In this document: piece after piece, positions 42,024 to 42,854 of the stretch
Layout of the letters: each line of letters starts with the position of its first letter
Numbering within the stretch: the first letter of the stretch is position 1
Source of the DNA: Flavobacteriaceae bacterium UBA5544
GTDB taxonomy: Bacteria > Bacteroidota > Bacteroidia > Flavobacteriales > Flavobacteriaceae
Assembly: GCA_002426755.1 (NCBI GenBank)
Contig: DINI01000009.1
Location: 11,289-54,142 of the forward strand
Direction of reading: 5' to 3'
DNA length: 42,854 nt
Made by a program: the position numbers and the translations under genes
The notes under the pieces: model-generated
Told to the model about the DNA's origin: nothing
Databases searched by the model: none
The model's input: the letters and a program-made list of their open reading frames with translations, nothing else

Positions 42024-42621
42024 ATGAGAAAACAATTTATTATTCCGTTAATCCTTTTATTCTTCACCACTTCTGCTTTTTCTCAAGTAGAAAAAACAGT
42101 TGATGAGTTTAGAAATAAAGGCTATTTTAACATAACAAGATTTAGTTACATACATGTGAATGAAGCCAAAATTGAAACATTCTCACCTACTGATGGTGTC
42201 ATTGTAACTGATTTACCAATTGACAAGGCTCAAGGATATAGTCTTCAAACCATAAATGGCTACTTCTTTCGTCCATATTTTTCAGCTGGTATCGGAGTAG
42301 CCCTAGATGGTTATAATAACCCTAATTTTAATACTCTTCCAGTTTTTTTTGGATTTAAGAGTATTTTTTAATGACGATTTGGCAAGTCCATACCTTTATA
42401 CAGACTATGGTACGCTTGCAAAGGTCGAAGGAGGCAAAAATAATGGTACAATTTTTAATGTAGGGATAGGTTATAAAATTCCAATTAAAAATAGATTTAT
42501 CATTCTGACAGACATCAGCTATAGCTATAAAAAGATTAGTAATGATGGTCTTTCAATTAGAAAATCGGAAAATTGGACTCAAATAAAAGGTGTTATGTTA
42601 AGTCTTGGAATAATTCTATAA
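42024..42621 (+). pseudogene. Small exported beta-barrel-like protein gene with a frameshift in a T8 run
   Basis: Frame 1 runs from ATG 42024 with a signal peptide (MRKQFIIPLILLFFTTSAFS) to a stop at 42369-42371. A second frame continues directly (DLRVFFNDDLASPYLYTDYG ... KGVMLSLGIIL) to the stop at 42619-42621. The frames join cleanly if the T8 at 42343-42350 is read as T7, giving one 198-residue protein. The alternating pattern (YFSAGIGVALDGY, VGIGYKIPIKNRFIILTDIS, YSYKKIS) suggests a small outer membrane beta-barrel. It is either a true frameshift, a slippage-controlled gene or a homopolymer sequencing error. Confidence 0.75.
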
Positions 42622-42854
42622 AACAATGACAAATGAAAAAATTTAACTATGTTTGATACTCTCCCTAATAATTTATTTCAACCAGTTTTTTATGGATGCG
42701 GATTTGTGCATACCATTGGTTGAGTAACCATAAATTGGTATTTATAACAACCAACAAATTATTGTATTTAAAATACTTAAATCAATATCAAAAGTGTCGA
42801 TATCCCGCCACTTGAAGGGTTAAATCCTTGTGTTTGGATTGATATAATAAGTTG
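42622..42854. other. Terminal spacer, nothing recognised
   Basis: A/T-rich, with a small TGGTT/AACCA hairpin near 42716-42731 and no gene, terminator with U-run or tRNA. The window ends before the next gene can be seen. Confidence 0.5.

Overview
The window looks like a chromosomal segment from a member of the Bacteroidota, most likely a marine-type Flavobacteriaceae. Four things support this: low GC with A/T-rich spacers; TTTG / TAnnTTTG promoter elements instead of an E. coli-type -35/-10; a secreted protein ending in a type IX secretion (Por) sorting domain; and typical family content (CarboxypepD_reg-like TonB receptors, a DUF4295 protein beside rpmG/rpmB, a LETM1-related protein). There is no tRNA, rRNA, CRISPR array, transposase or integrase.

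Region 1 (1-12.7 kb) is housekeeping, mostly on the minus strand: the 5' end of ftsY, the rpmB-rpmG-DUF4295 operon with a well-formed promoter, a tight operon (DEDDh exonuclease, FAH hydrolase, Hpt protein, cinA), a lipoyl E2 acyltransferase, recR with a family 2 glycosyltransferase, a large T9SS-exported BNR-repeat protein, a sodium:solute symporter and a CoA-binding protein. Region 2 (12.8-23.8 kb) holds an outer membrane beta-barrel receptor, a run of four terminator-like hairpins in a 645-base gap, a fabH-like synthase, htpG, a FUSC membrane protein, a serine hydrolase and a DinB-family protein.

Region 3 (23.8-30.2 kb) is a minus-strand export/uptake operon: two secreted proteins that look like the N- and C-terminal parts of one DUF4331 protein, a TPR lipoprotein, and a TonB receptor with a His-rich plug. 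It is followed by a strongly folded intergenic element. A LETM1-related gene diverges from it.

Region 4 (30.5-40.0 kb) is the most interesting part. Two convergent gene sets meet with 3 bases between them: (+) esterase, ATP-grasp ligase, GCS2-type carboxylate-amine ligase, class I glutamine amidotransferase, a probable permuted ATP-grasp protein, and a secreted esterase with a CBM20-like domain; (-) esterase, M17 leucyl aminopeptidase and a third ATP-grasp protein. Several amide-bond-forming enzymes next to several esterases and a peptidase suggest a pathway that makes and remodels a small peptide-like or amidated metabolite. The product cannot be read from sequence.

Region 5 (40-42.85 kb) looks accessory: an orphan gene of visibly higher GC, a 750-base gene-free stretch with phased direct repeats, and a small exported protein gene broken by a one-base shift in a T8 run.
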